Shown here: positions 1-8,209 of the stretch, piece after piece | How the letters are laid out: every line of letters begins with the position of its first letter | Position numbering within the stretch: position 1 is the first letter of the stretch | From: Nocardiopsis kunsanensis DSM 44524 | GTDB lineage: Bacteria; Actinomycetota; Actinomycetes; Streptosporangiales; Streptosporangiaceae | DNA length: 64,000 nucleotides | Direction: 5' to 3' | Assembly: GCF_000340965.1 (NCBI RefSeq) | Contig: NZ_ANAY01000011.1 | Span: 62,001 to 126,000, forward strand | Made by a program: the position numbers and the translations under genes | The notes under the pieces: generated by a model | Database searches by the model: none | The model's input: only the letters and a program-made list of their open reading frames with translations | Told to the model about the DNA's origin: nothing

Positions 1-585
1 GCGACCCGCCGCTGGACCATGGTCACCGGAAGCGTCCTGTTCATCGCCGGGTTCACGCTCGTGTTCGTGGCAGTGGGCGGTTTCATCGGCTGGCTCGGCG
101 ACCTCTTCATCGAGTACACCGACCCCATCACCCGGGTCCTCGGTGCGCTCACCATCGTCCTCGGTCTGGCCTTCATGGGGCTCGTGCCCGGATTCGCGCG
201 CCAGTTCCGTTTCACGTGGCTGCCCAAGGCCGGACTGGCCGGGGCCCCGCTGCTCGGGATCCTCTTCGGTCTGGGCTGGACCCCCTGTATCGGCCCGACC
301 CTGGCCGCCGTCCAGAGTCTGGCCTTCGTCGAGGGCGGAGCCGGACGGGGCATGTTCCTCTCGATCCTCTACTCCATCGGCCTGGGTCTGCCCTTCGTCG
401 TGGCGGCGCTGGCCTACCGGCGAGCCCTGGGTACCTTCGCCTGGCTCAGGCGGCACATACGCACGGTCACCGTCGCCGGTGGCCTCATGCTCGTCCTCGT
501 CGGCCTTCTGATGGTCAGTGGTCTGTGGGCCGAGCTCACGATCGCCATGCAGCAGTGGGTCGGGAACTTCCAGACGGTGATTTGA
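1..585 (+). CDS. ccdA: Cytochrome c biogenesis protein CcdA (5' end missing)
   Basis: Membrane thiol-disulfide carrier that passes electrons from cytoplasmic thioredoxin to the outside of the membrane, keeping apocytochrome c haem-binding cysteines reduced. The reading frame is open from base 1, so the N-terminal half, with the first conserved Pro-Cys, lies outside the window. The visible 194 residues are very hydrophobic, with about four membrane segments, and contain the second redox motif GWTPCIGPTLAA. The stop overlaps the resB start (ATGA), indicating translational coupling in a ccdA-resB-ccsB operon. A thioredoxin-like resA may lie just upstream, by analogy with other system II clusters; that is inference. 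Confidence 0.9.
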   Translation, partial: ATRRWTMVTGSVLFIAGFTLVFVAVGGFIGWLGDLFIEYTDPITRVLGALTIVLGLAFMGLVPGFARQFRFTWLPKAGLAGAPLLGILFGLGWTPCIGPTLAAVQSLAFVEGGAGRGMFLSILYSIGLGLPFVVAALAYRRALGTFAWLRRHIRTVTVAGGLMLVLVGLLMVSGLWAELTIAMQQWVGNFQTVI

Positions 586-2198
586 TGACCACGACCACGT
601 CCGAGGCCTCCACCGACTCCGGTGGACCGCCCGAGAAGAAACCCAAGGGGCTCGGCCCGATCGGCTGGCTCCGCTGGGCCTGGCGCATCCTGACGTCCAT
701 GCGCACCGCACTGATCCTGCTGTTCCTGCTCGCGGTCGGTGCCATCCCCGGATCGATCCTGCCGCAGAACGGGGTCAGCGTCGACGAGGTCGACCAGTAC
801 TTCCGTGAGAACCCCGATCTGGCGCCGGTCCTCGACACCCTCTACCTCTTCGACGTCTTCTCCTCGCCCTGGTACGCGGCGATCTACCTGCTGCTGTTCG
901 TCTCGTTGACCGGCTGTGTGATCCCCCGTGCGATGACCCATGCCAAGGCACTGCGCGGTCGGCCGGTGCGGACACCGAAGAACCTGCAGCGCATGCCCTA
1001 CGCGGCGACCTTCAGCACCGATGCGGCGCCCGAGACCGCTCTGAAGCAGGCGGAGAAGCTCCTCAAGGGGTACCGGACCGAGCGCTACGGGGACTCGGTG
1101 TCCAGCGAGACCGGATACCTGCGCGAGGCCGGCAACGTGCTCTTCCACGTCGCCCTCATCGCTCTGCTCCTCGCCCTGGCCGCCGGGTCGTTCTTCGGGT
1201 ACCGCGGAAACATGCTCATGGTCGAGGGGGAGGGCTTCGCCAACACCCTCCCCTCCTACGACGCGATCTACCCGGGGCACTGGACCGACACCGACCGGAT
1301 GGAGCCCTTCACCCTCCAGCTCGACGACTTCGAGGCGGTCTTCCTCGAGGAGGGCAAGTTGCGCGGCCAGGCCGACTCCTACTCCGCAGACATGACCTAC
1401 CGCGAGTCGCCCGGGGTCGAGGAACAGACCCACGAGCTGGAGGTCAACCATCCGCTGAACGTCGACGGCGTGCAGGTCTACCTACTCGGTCACGGCTACG
1501 CCCCCGAGTTCGAGGTCCGCAACGCCGAGGGCGAGGTGGTCTTCGACCAGGCGGTGCCGTTCCTGTACCGCGACACCATGAGCTTCACCTCCGACGGCGT
1601 CGTCAAGGTGCCCGACACGGGCGGCGAGGAACTCGGTTTCACGGGCGTGTTCCTGCCGACGGCCACCGAAAACGAGCAGGGTGAACTCGTCTCCTCCTTC
1701 CCGGGTCCGGAGAACCCCGTGGTCACGATGGAGGCCTACCAGGGCGACCTGGGCATGCACGAACCCCAGTCGGTCTACCAACTCCGGACCCAGGACCTGG
1801 AACAGATCGGCGAGTCCACGGTCATGGAGATGGGCGACACCTGGGAGCTGCCCGACGATGCCGGCTCCATCACCTTCAGTGGTTACAAGGAGTTCATCAG
1901 TCTCCAGAGCAACCGGGACGGATCCCGGCCCTTCGCCCTGGGCGCCGCGGCGACCGCGGTCGGCGGCCTGCTCCTGACCCTGTTCGTGCGTCCGAGGCGG
2001 GTCTGGGTACGTGCCACCGAACGGGAGGACGGCCGCACCGAAGTCGTCCTGGCCGGGCTCGGCAAGACCGAGGTGGCCGCCAACAATCAGGAGTTCCACG
2101 AACTCACCACCACGCTCGCCGGCCGGCTCCGCAGTACTCGGACCGGCGAGGGCCCCAACCCATCCGACCCCCCAGAATCGACGAACACGAGGGAGTGA
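585..2198 (+). CDS. resB: Cytochrome c biogenesis protein ResB (Ccs1)
   Basis: System II cytochrome c maturation subunit that, with CcsB, moves haem outward and ligates it to apocytochrome c. The 537-residue protein has a short hydrophilic N-terminus, then membrane helices near residues 35-60, 95-115 and 185-210, a large extracytoplasmic domain, and a last helix near residues 445-465 followed by a cytoplasmic tail. This is the ResB layout. I chose the ATG at 585 because it overlaps the ccdA stop by 4 nt; the frame is open further upstream, but that part only shadows ccdA. It is followed after 3 nt by ccsB. Confidence 0.92.
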   Translation: MTTTTSEASTDSGGPPEKKPKGLGPIGWLRWAWRILTSMRTALILLFLLAVGAIPGSILPQNGVSVDEVDQYFRENPDLAPVLDTLYLFDVFSSPWYAAIYLLLFVSLTGCVIPRAMTHAKALRGRPVRTPKNLQRMPYAATFSTDAAPETALKQAEKLLKGYRTERYGDSVSSETGYLREAGNVLFHVALIALLLALAAGSFFGYRGNMLMVEGEGFANTLPSYDAIYPGHWTDTDRMEPFTLQLDDFEAVFLEEGKLRGQADSYSADMTYRESPGVEEQTHELEVNHPLNVDGVQVYLLGHGYAPEFEVRNAEGEVVFDQAVPFLYRDTMSFTSDGVVKVPDTGGEELGFTGVFLPTATENEQGELVSSFPGPENPVVTMEAYQGDLGMHEPQSVYQLRTQDLEQIGESTVMEMGDTWELPDDAGSITFSGYKEFISLQSNRDGSRPFALGAAATAVGGLLLTLFVRPRRVWVRATEREDGRTEVVLAGLGKTEVAANNQEFHELTTTLAGRLRSTRTGEGPNPSDPPESTNTRE

Positions 2199-2201
2199 CC
2201 G

Positions 2202-3194
2202 GTGACGTACACACTCGCCGGACCAGCGGACGAGGCGATGACCTCGACCAGTGACACGTTGATCATCGCGATGATCGTCGTGTACTCGGTCGCCCTGTTC
2301 CTTTTCGCTGTCGAGGCCGCCTACGGCCGACGCACCGCACTCAAGTCCGGCAAGCTCATGCCGGTCGCCGCGGGCGGCCAGGAGGGCGAGGACGAGGACA
2401 TCCACGTCAACGTCCGCACCACCGAGGGTGAGGCCAAGGCACCCCAGAGCGTCGTCGGCAAGATCGCCCTGGGCGTCACCGGGTTCGGCTTCCTGCTGAG
2501 TCTGGCCCAGATCGTCACCCGCGGCCTGGCCGCGGAGCGTTGGCCCTGGGGCAACATGTTCGAGTTCATCGTGGCGATGTGCCTGGTCGCCGTCGGCGCG
2601 CTGCTCTTCGCGGCATGGCGCTACCAGGCCCGCTTCCTCGGTGTCTTCGTGCTGGTCCCCGTGGTGGTCCTGCTCGGGATCGGCGCGCGCTGGCTCTACG
2701 TGGAACCGGGGCCGCTGATCCCGGCCCTGCAGTCCTACTGGGTGCCGATCCACGTGACCGCCACCATCATCGCCGGCGGGGCCTTCATGGTCTCCGGTGC
2801 CGCTGCCGTCACCTACTTGATCGCCCGCCGCGCGGAGGACAAGCGGGCGGCCGGACACAAGGTCTCCGGGGTGGCCGGCAAACTGCCCAGCTCCGAGCTG
2901 TTGGACCGCATCTCGCACCGGATGGTCCTGTTCGCGTTCCCGCTGTGGACCTTCGCGATCATCGCCGGCGCCATCTGGGCCGACGAGGCCTGGGGCCGCT
3001 TCTGGGGCTGGGACCCCAAGGAGGTCTGGTCCTTCATCTCATGGGTGATCTACGCGGCCTACCTGCACGCGCGGGCCACCGGTGGTTGGCGGGGACGCGG
3101 AGCCACCTGGATCAACGTGCTGGGCTTCGCGACGGTCATGTTCAACTTCTTCGCCGTGAACTACATGTTCAGCGGGCTGCACTCCTACGCCTGA
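2202..3194 (+). CDS. ccsB: c-type cytochrome biogenesis protein CcsB (ResC)
   Basis: Haem-handling integral membrane partner of ResB. Its 330 residues include about eight membrane segments and the tryptophan-rich WWD signature (WGRFWGWDPKEVWSF, about residues 267-281), the haem-binding hallmark of the CcsA/CcmC superfamily. Conserved histidines flank this region. The GTG at 2202 is 3 nt after the resB stop; an ATG at 2238 is an alternative start that would remove 12 residues. It is the last gene of the operon and is followed by a long perfect hairpin. Confidence 0.92.
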   Translation: MTYTLAGPADEAMTSTSDTLIIAMIVVYSVALFLFAVEAAYGRRTALKSGKLMPVAAGGQEGEDEDIHVNVRTTEGEAKAPQSVVGKIALGVTGFGFLLSLAQIVTRGLAAERWPWGNMFEFIVAMCLVAVGALLFAAWRYQARFLGVFVLVPVVVLLGIGARWLYVEPGPLIPALQSYWVPIHVTATIIAGGAFMVSGAAAVTYLIARRAEDKRAAGHKVSGVAGKLPSSELLDRISHRMVLFAFPLWTFAIIAGAIWADEAWGRFWGWDPKEVWSFISWVIYAAYLHARATGGWRGRGATWINVLGFATVMFNFFAVNYMFSGLHSYA

Positions 3195-3243
3195 CGGGGC
3201 GGGCCGTCCGCCCGCGCGGGGCCGTACCCCGAGGCGGGCCCGA

Positions 3244-3294
3244 ACGTACCGAGGGCCGGACCCGGCATACAGCCCGGTCCGGCCCTCGGTACGT
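3244..3294. terminator. Bidirectional hairpin terminator after ccsB
   Basis: A perfect 19-bp inverted repeat (3244-3262 with 3276-3294) with a 13-nt loop lies between the convergent ccsB and PLDc_N genes. There is no T-tract on either side, as is common in high-GC actinomycetes. The position suggests it serves both genes. Confidence 0.75.
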
Positions 3295-3337
3295 CCGGGG
3301 CGGTGCCCCGGACGGTTTCACGTGAGCGCGTGTGCGG

Positions 3338-3694
3338 TCATTCGTCCGGGTCGATGCGCCGGTTGATGTTCCGCAGGAACTCGGGGTCGTCGTCCGGACC
3401 GAGTGGGCGAGACGGGTCCGAGGGCCTGGCGAAGTCTGACGGGTCGAGGTCGTCCGCCGAACGACCGAGATCGCTCTGGGCGGGTCCGTCGCCTTGGGCG
3501 GCCATCGGCCCGTACGGGCGCCCCAGGAGCATCCACAGGACCGCACCGACGGCCGGGAACAGGACGATCACGACCATCCACAAGATCTTGGGCAGATTCC
3601 GGATCTCTTGCTTGGGCGTGGTCATGGCGTCGAAGAACGCGTACACCCACAGAACGATCGTTGCGAACGTGATCAGGCCACCGAGCCACAGCAT
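3338..3694 (-). CDS. PLDc_N domain membrane protein
   Basis: Small membrane protein of 118 residues. It has two N-terminal hydrophobic helices (about residues 3-22 and 37-58) separated by a short basic segment with NLPKILWMVVIVLFPAVG, which matches the phospholipase D nuclease N-terminal (PLDc_N) family found at the start of cardiolipin synthases. Here no catalytic HKD domain follows; the rest is a hydrophilic, Asp/Pro-rich tail ending in RNINRRIDPDE. Such stand-alone PLDc_N proteins are common in actinobacteria and have no known reaction. It is convergent with ccsB. The ATG at 3694 is well placed, but the ribosome site is weak. Confidence 0.8.
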   Translation of the reverse strand: MLWLGGLITFATIVLWVYAFFDAMTTPKQEIRNLPKILWMVVIVLFPAVGAVLWMLLGRPYGPMAAQGDGPAQSDLGRSADDLDPSDFARPSDPSRPLGPDDDPEFLRNINRRIDPDE

Positions 3695-3779
3695 GCCCCA
3701 AGCCTATCCTGCCGATGCTTCTCCGACACAGGGTGTTCCGCCGTGGTCGCCGGTCTCACGGCCAGGGGTGAAGTCTCCC

Positions 3780-3977
3780 TCAGTGCGTCTCGCTCGGTTC
3801 CCCGAGCAGCAGTGCGCGCACCTCCGATTCGCGGAAACGGCGGTGGCCGCCGGGGGTGCGGATGCTGCTGATCCGTCCCGACGCGGCCCAACGCGTCACG
3901 GTCTTGGGATCAACCCGGAAGAGTGAAGCCACTTCCCCGGGGGTCAACAGGCGTTCGTTTGCTCGTTCCACCTTCAC
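3780..3977 (-). CDS. bldC: BldC-like developmental DNA-binding protein (MerR-type helix-turn-helix)
   Basis: Single-domain MerR-like DNA-binding protein of 65 residues. The core LLTPGEVASLFRVDPKTVTR, followed by the wing residues RTPGGHRRFRESEVRALL, is nearly the Streptomyces BldC sequence. BldC controls the timing of development and binds direct repeats cooperatively in Streptomyces. The GTG at 3977 was chosen because a GGGGG tract lies 3 nt upstream; a second GTG two codons later has better spacing and would also be acceptable. The long open frame extending upstream is not conserved in type. It stands alone and is read divergently from the DUF4229 gene. Confidence 0.88.
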   Translation of the reverse strand: MKVERANERLLTPGEVASLFRVDPKTVTRWAASGRISSIRTPGGHRRFRESEVRALLLGEPSETH

Positions 3978-4370
3978 ATTCCCCCAATCTTGCCCGCCTT
4001 GGAGTCTGAGGGAGGCGGGCGTTTGATCCCCTAGTGTGCACGAGTCGGTCCGTTTCCTCCCTAGTTTTCGGAGAAATTGCGGTGTTGGGGGGAGGAGTGC
4101 GAGATATGTGACCGGAACGTGATGTCCCGGCCCGGCTGTCGGGATTGGAAAACATCCCATGTTTTTATGAATCCCGCTCAGTTTCCGCCGCGCACACCGT
4201 TGCGACCCGGACCACACCGACCTGGTGCCGGGTACCAACGGCCTCCCCTTAACCTGGACGGAGGACATCGGCGCGCCACGGCGGACCACCGGACCTCGGC
4301 CCGGCCACGCGGCACAGAGGGGTGTGGCGACCAATCTAGTCCAGGCAATCGTCTGTTGTGAGGCTTTTTG
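3978..4370. other. Divergent intergenic region between bldC and the DUF4229 gene
   Basis: 393 bp without a credible gene, less GC-rich than its surroundings. It must hold the promoters of both flanking genes. An 8-bp perfect inverted repeat (3992-3999 with 4013-4020, 13-nt loop) sits in the probable bldC leader, 15 nt upstream of its GTG. No clear -35/-10 pair could be assigned. Confidence 0.5.
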
Positions 4371-4847
4371 ATGCGTAGCTGGCTGACCTATACCGCGGCC
4401 CGTCTCGGTCTCTTCGCGGCTGCTTTCGGGGTCGTCTACCTCTTCGGCGCCCGTTCGTGGATCGCATTGGTCCTGGCCTGGGTCGTCAGCGGTCTGGCCT
4501 CCTACGTCCTGCTGTCGAAGTGGCGTGACCGGATTTCCCAGCAGATCGTCGATCGCGACAAGGCGCGCCGGGGAGTCCGTCTGGGCGACCGCCTCGATGG
4601 CGGGGCCTCACGCGAGGACCACCTCCAGGACGCCGCCGAAGAGTCCCAGAGCTCTCAGGAGGCCTCCTCCGAGAACACTCCGGGCAAGTCCGCGGAGGAG
4701 GGCCGGGGTGCCCCTGAGGAGAGCGCAGAGGAGTCTCAGGACGCCCAGGAGGGGGCTCCCGAGGGCGGGGCCGTCCCGCAGGCGGACCAGGAGCCCGCCG
4801 CCGCGGACGGCGACGAGCCCGCCAGGGCCGAGACCAAGGGCAGCTGA
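4371..4847 (+). CDS. DUF4229 domain membrane protein
   Basis: Protein of 158 residues with two membrane helices (about residues 9-27 and 30-48) followed by the basic LLSKWRDRISQQIVDRDKARR segment typical of DUF4229, a family of unknown function universal in actinomycetes. The remainder is a long acidic Glu/Ser/Ala-rich tail, probably cytoplasmic and disordered. I start at ATG 4371, behind a GAGG, rather than the adjacent TTG. It ends 18 nt from the stop of the convergent MFS gene. Confidence 0.82.
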   Translation: MRSWLTYTAARLGLFAAAFGVVYLFGARSWIALVLAWVVSGLASYVLLSKWRDRISQQIVDRDKARRGVRLGDRLDGGASREDHLQDAAEESQSSQEASSENTPGKSAEEGRGAPEESAEESQDAQEGAPEGGAVPQADQEPAAADGDEPARAETKGS

Positions 4848-4865
4848 GGTCCGCCGCCCGTACGG

Positions 4866-6137
4866 TCAGCCGGCCCGGTCGGCCGAGGATGGTCCGTCCG
4901 GGCCCTCTTCGTTCCCGGAGGGACACCGGGCGATCCCCGCGCTGATTCTGCGGTTCGCGGGCACCGTCGCGATCAGGGCGTAGACCACGGCCGAGCCCAG
5001 CAGGACCGGAGCCGTGCCCACGATCCCCACGAGTGCGCCCAGCACCGGAGCGCCGAGCGGGACTCCCAACCGGGTCAGCGCCCCCGTCATCGCCATGCCG
5101 CGCCCGACCACGTGGCGGGGCAGGCGTTCCAGGATCACCACGGACAGGATCGGGTTGACGAACCCGCTGCCGAACCCACCCACCCCCCACACGACGAGCA
5201 CGGCCCACAGGGGGAGGTCGAGTGCGAGCGCCGTGAGGCGCGGCGCCCCGCTGACCAGCAGGGCCGCCACGAGTGTGGGTACCCGGGGCAGCCGGTGACC
5301 CAGCCAGGCGGCAAGAGCCGCTCCCGCCACCGCCGTGGCGCCCATGACACCGGCGATGAGGCCGACGGTCCCGGGGCCGTGGCCCCGGGCGTCCACCCAT
5401 ACCGGCAGGATCACTGTGGACACGGTCACGTCGATGATGTTCATGACCAGCACGGCACAGACCACCACCCGCAGCGGCACGTCGCTCCACACCGCGGTCC
5501 ACCCGGTCCGCAGGCGTTCCGGATAACCGGCCCCGGCTTCGGGATCCGCGTGCACGTCAGTGCCCGGCCGCTCGAGTGGGACGAAGAACAGCAGCACGAG
5601 CGCGGCCGAGAGCATGAGCGCGGCGGTCAGGTGGAAGGCCGGCATCACACCCGCAGCGGCCACGACCGCCCCCGCCACGACGGGGCCGACGGTCTGGGAG
5701 AGGCGGTCGACGGTCCCGGTCAGTCCCGTCACCCGTTCCATGGGGGCACCGGAGACCTCGGCCACGAACGGCGTCAGTGACACCTTGGCGGCCTCCGCGG
5801 GGCCGGTGGAGAGACCGACCAGCATCACCAGCACCAGGAGCAGGGGAAAGGACAACAGGCCGGCCTGGTGCAGCAGCGGTACACCCAGTAGTGCGAGGGC
5901 TGCGGCGGCGTCGGCCCACACCCCCACGGTCCGGTGGCCGATGCGGTCCATGATCGGGCCGCCGAGCAGACGGGCCGTCCCGTAGGAACCCATCTCCACG
6001 GCGGTGACCACACCCATGTGGGCGGGGCTGCCGGTCGTCTGGAGTACGAACCAGGGGAGCGCGATCATCGCCAAGCGAGTGCCCGCGTAGGCCAAGCTCT
6101 GGGCCACCACCAGCCCGAGTAAGGGGCGGGCCTTCAC
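4866..6137 (-). CDS. MFS transporter
   Basis: Major facilitator superfamily permease of 423 residues with about 12 hydrophobic segments, most similar in type to proton-driven exporters of small molecules. Between helices 2 and 3 the motif LLGGPIMDRIGHRTVGVWAD matches the MFS motif A (G-x-x-x-D-R-x-G-x-R). The GTG at 6137 overlaps the stop of the upstream ArsR gene by 4 nt, so the two are translationally coupled and the substrate is probably the ligand sensed by that regulator. The substrate is not predictable from sequence. Confidence 0.88.
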   Translation of the reverse strand: MKARPLLGLVVAQSLAYAGTRLAMIALPWFVLQTTGSPAHMGVVTAVEMGSYGTARLLGGPIMDRIGHRTVGVWADAAAALALLGVPLLHQAGLLSFPLLLVLVMLVGLSTGPAEAAKVSLTPFVAEVSGAPMERVTGLTGTVDRLSQTVGPVVAGAVVAAAGVMPAFHLTAALMLSAALVLLFFVPLERPGTDVHADPEAGAGYPERLRTGWTAVWSDVPLRVVVCAVLVMNIIDVTVSTVILPVWVDARGHGPGTVGLIAGVMGATAVAGAALAAWLGHRLPRVPTLVAALLVSGAPRLTALALDLPLWAVLVVWGVGGFGSGFVNPILSVVILERLPRHVVGRGMAMTGALTRLGVPLGAPVLGALVGIVGTAPVLLGSAVVYALIATVPANRRISAGIARCPSGNEEGPDGPSSADRAG

Positions 6138-6784
6138 CGCTCCTCGCCGCCGTTCTCGTGCGGCCGCTGGTTGTCGGGGTAGGGGCTGGGGAACAGTGCG
6201 AGCTGGACCTGCACCAGCCGGCTGTCGGGTGCCTCGGTGTCGGCCTCCGGCCCTGGACGCCGGGCGTAGCGGTCGAGCACCAGACGCAGTTCCTCGCGGA
6301 GCGCGTCGGTCTCCTCGGCCGTGAGCTGGGTCAGGCGGTCGGACATGCCCTGTGCCTCGCGCCATTCCTCGGGCTGGGAGGCCCACGCGTCGACCGCGGC
6401 GGCCAGGCGCTCGCCCCACATGAGGGCCATGGCGGCGCGGGTGGCGGTGGCCAGTTCGGGTGCCTCGGTGTCCAGGCGTTCGGGCAGCCGGATCCCCGAG
6501 TGCGGGGCCCTCCACCAGCGCTCCCGGCTCGTGCCCAGCCCGGGGTCCTCGGTGAGGAAGCCGTAGGTGTGCAGCTGGCGCAGGTGGTAACTGGCCGAGG
6601 CCGAGGTGATCTCCAGGGCCTCGGAGACGGCCTTTCCGGTCAATGGCCCGCGGCGCTGCAGAAGGGTGAGGATGCGCCACCGCAATGGGTGGGCGATACC
6701 GCGCAGTGAGCGGGCGTCGAGCACGAGGGCGTCGGAGAAGGGGTCGGGGGAGGAAGCGGAAGAACGGGGGGGCGATTCGTCCAT
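6134..6784 (-). CDS. ArsR-family winged-helix repressor (HTH_20 type)
   Basis: Transcriptional regulator of 216 residues. A winged helix at about residues 28-85 (IAHPLRWRILTLLQ, then SASASYHLRQLHTYGFL as recognition helix) is followed by a helical C-terminal region. No metal-binding cysteine cluster is visible, so it probably senses an organic ligand rather than arsenite. It is the first gene of an operon with the MFS transporter. A perfect 16-bp inverted repeat covers its own promoter, which implies autorepression. The ATG at 6784 lies 6 nt behind a -10 box, suggesting a leaderless mRNA. Confidence 0.88.
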   Translation of the reverse strand: MDESPPRSSASSPDPFSDALVLDARSLRGIAHPLRWRILTLLQRRGPLTGKAVSEALEITSASASYHLRQLHTYGFLTEDPGLGTSRERWWRAPHSGIRLPERLDTEAPELATATRAAMALMWGERLAAAVDAWASQPEEWREAQGMSDRLTQLTAEETDALREELRLVLDRYARRPGPEADTEAPDSRLVQVQLALFPSPYPDNQRPHENGGEER

Positions 6785-6790
6785 ACTTCG

Positions 6791-6843
6791 ACGGTAGATG
6801 ACCAAGTTTCCTTGGCCAAGACTTATTGGCCAAGGAAACTTGG
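6791..6843 (-). promoter_or_regulatory. arsR-MFS promoter with palindromic operator
   Basis: On the minus strand a -35 box TTGGCC (6814-6819) and a -10 box TACCGT (6791-6796) are 17 nt apart, and the -10 is 6 nt from the ATG. A perfect 16-bp inverted repeat (6802-6817 with 6828-6843, 10-nt centre) covers the -35 and most of the spacer. It contains two copies of the palindrome TTGGCCAA (6812-6819 and 6826-6833). This placement is what an autorepressor needs. Confidence 0.75.
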
Positions 6844-7009
6844 CCGAAAGATATTGGACGAGCAGGGACCTGTTTCCCGTGGGATTCATGGGATGTTGTG
6901 TTCTGTGTCGGGACGCGGGGCGGGCCCCGGTGAACTCGTGGGCCGTGTGCCGTGACGGCCGGCCCGTACGGGCCGGGGCGTCCGGGCCGCACCGCGTGTG
7001 CGGGCCCTT

Positions 7010-7015
7010 TAGTCT
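7010..7015 (+). promoter_or_regulatory. Probable -10 box of a leaderless menG transcript
   Basis: TAGTCT fits the actinobacterial TANNNT consensus and ends 6 nt before the menG ATG. No Shine-Dalgarno sequence is visible, so transcription probably starts at or next to the start codon. The -35 region is poor. Confidence 0.45.
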
Positions 7016-7021
7016 TGTGCC

Positions 7022-7732
7022 ATGACCCGCGCCAAGCTCGACAAGAAGCCCCAGGACGTCGCGGCGATGTTCGACGGCATCGCTGAGAAGTACGACCTCG
7101 TCAACGACGTCATCTCGCTCGGCCAGGACCGTCTCTGGCGCAAGGCCGTGGTCGACGCGGTCGACGCGCAGAGCGGCGAACTGGTCCTCGACCTGGCCGC
7201 GGGGACCGGAACCTCCTCCGAGTCCATCGCCCGCAAGGGTGCCCGGGTGATCGCCTCCGACTTCTCCCTCGGCATGCTGCGCACCGGTGTGCAGCGCCGT
7301 GGCGGCGCCTCGCGCGGCGGGGTGACCTTCGTCGCCGGCGACGCCCTCCGGCTGCCCTTCGCGGACGAGGCCTTCGAGGCCGTCACCATCTCGTTCGGCC
7401 TGCGCAACGTCGCCGACGTCGACCAGGCCCTGGAAGAGCTGCACCGCGTGACCAAGCCCGGCGGGCGGATGGTGATCTGCGAGTTCAGTCACATCCCGGT
7501 GGAGTTCGTCGACAAGCTCTACGCCACCTACCTCATGGGTGCGCTGCCCAAGGTCGCGGGCCTGGTGTCCGGAAGCGGGGAGTCCTACGACTACCTGTCC
7601 GAGTCGATCATGGCCTGGCCCAAGCAGCCCGAACTGGCCCGGCGCCTGCAGGAGGTCGGCTGGGAGAGGGTCGCCTGGCGCAACCTGTCGACCGGCATCG
7701 TGGCTCTGCACCGAGGCTTCCGGGGCAAGTAA
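7022..7732 (+). CDS. menG: Demethylmenaquinone methyltransferase (MenG/UbiE)
   Basis: SAM-dependent methyltransferase that converts demethylmenaquinone to menaquinone, the last ring modification. The 236 residues contain the SAM-binding motif [11 protein letters not shown] (about residues 58-67), the UbiE signatures [17 protein letters not shown] near residue 25 and [20 protein letters not shown] near residue 123, and the ending [12 protein letters not shown]. Length and motifs are standard. It is monocistronic here, with a terminator about 95 nt downstream, but lies beside menJ and nuo, whose products modify and use the same quinone. Confidence 0.95.
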   Translation: MTRAKLDKKPQDVAAMFDGIAEKYDLVNDVISLGQDRLWRKAVVDAVDAQSGELVLDLAAGTGTSSESIARKGARVIASDFSLGMLRTGVQRRGGASRGGVTFVAGDALRLPFADEAFEAVTISFGLRNVADVDQALEELHRVTKPGGRMVICEFSHIPVEFVDKLYATYLMGALPKVAGLVSGSGESYDYLSESIMAWPKQPELARRLQEVGWERVAWRNLSTGIVALHRGFRGK

Positions 7733-7827
7733 AACCGGCATAACGCCCATTCATGCATGAGTAGGCATAAAAAAACATAAACCACTCACGAGTCGTCGTG
7801 GGGGCGGAGAGGGCGAAGGCCCAGCGC

Positions 7828-7860
7828 ACCCCGAGGAAGGTCCACTTCCTCGGGGTTTTT
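7828..7860 (+). terminator. Intrinsic terminator downstream of menG
   Basis: Perfect 11-bp stem (7828-7838 with 7846-7856), 7-nt loop, followed directly by a T-tract to 7860. It is a classical Rho-independent terminator on the plus strand, about 95 nt after the menG stop. Confidence 0.9.
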
Positions 7861-8054
7861 GTGTCCTCGGGGTGCTGGTGGGGCGGCCCGTAGCGCCTGA
7901 AACAAACTTGAGCTGCATGTTTGTACGCGAATGGCGGCATTCGTTCCTGATGAGGGCGTCTGAGGTCAATGGGAATTTTGTGCATCACGCGATCTTCATA
8001 CCCCCCGGGGTTCGCTATGGGGTGCGGGAGTGGTCTAGACTTCGGAAAAGAGGT

Positions 8055-8072
8055 TTGTGAAGTGCTTCACAA
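8055..8072. promoter_or_regulatory. Rex-type operator upstream of menJ-nuo
   Basis: TTGTGAAGTGCTTCACAA has two perfect 8-bp arms and a 2-bp centre, the form of the Rex operator of actinobacteria (TGTGAAC-centred palindromes). Rex is a repressor released by a high NADH/NAD+ ratio and is known to regulate respiratory operons, including nuo and cyd in Streptomyces. A possible -35 TTCACA (8066-8071) lies inside it, with CATACT (8090-8095) as -10 after 18 nt, so binding would block transcription. The upstream stretch 7861-8054 contains only a small hairpin (7928-7943). Confidence 0.75.
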
Positions 8073-8209
8073 GGCCCGGAGATGTGGGACATACTTCGCA
8101 TCTCGGGCAAGACGAACGTCCCCAAACGGATACAGCACACCGAATGACCGGACCGTCGCCCCGCAACGGACGGTCGCGCAGCACCCGCGAACAGCCGAGG
8201 ACCAGACCC

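Noticed and set aside
414-1451. Long minus-strand open frame across ccdA and resB
   Set aside because: It is antisense to clear genes and has the His/Gly/Val-rich composition typical of the reverse frame of high-GC coding DNA.
8057-8209. Longer N-terminus for menJ
   Set aside because: The frame is open from 8057, but that start lies inside the Rex operator and promoter; GTG 8210 has a proper ribosome site and matches the family.
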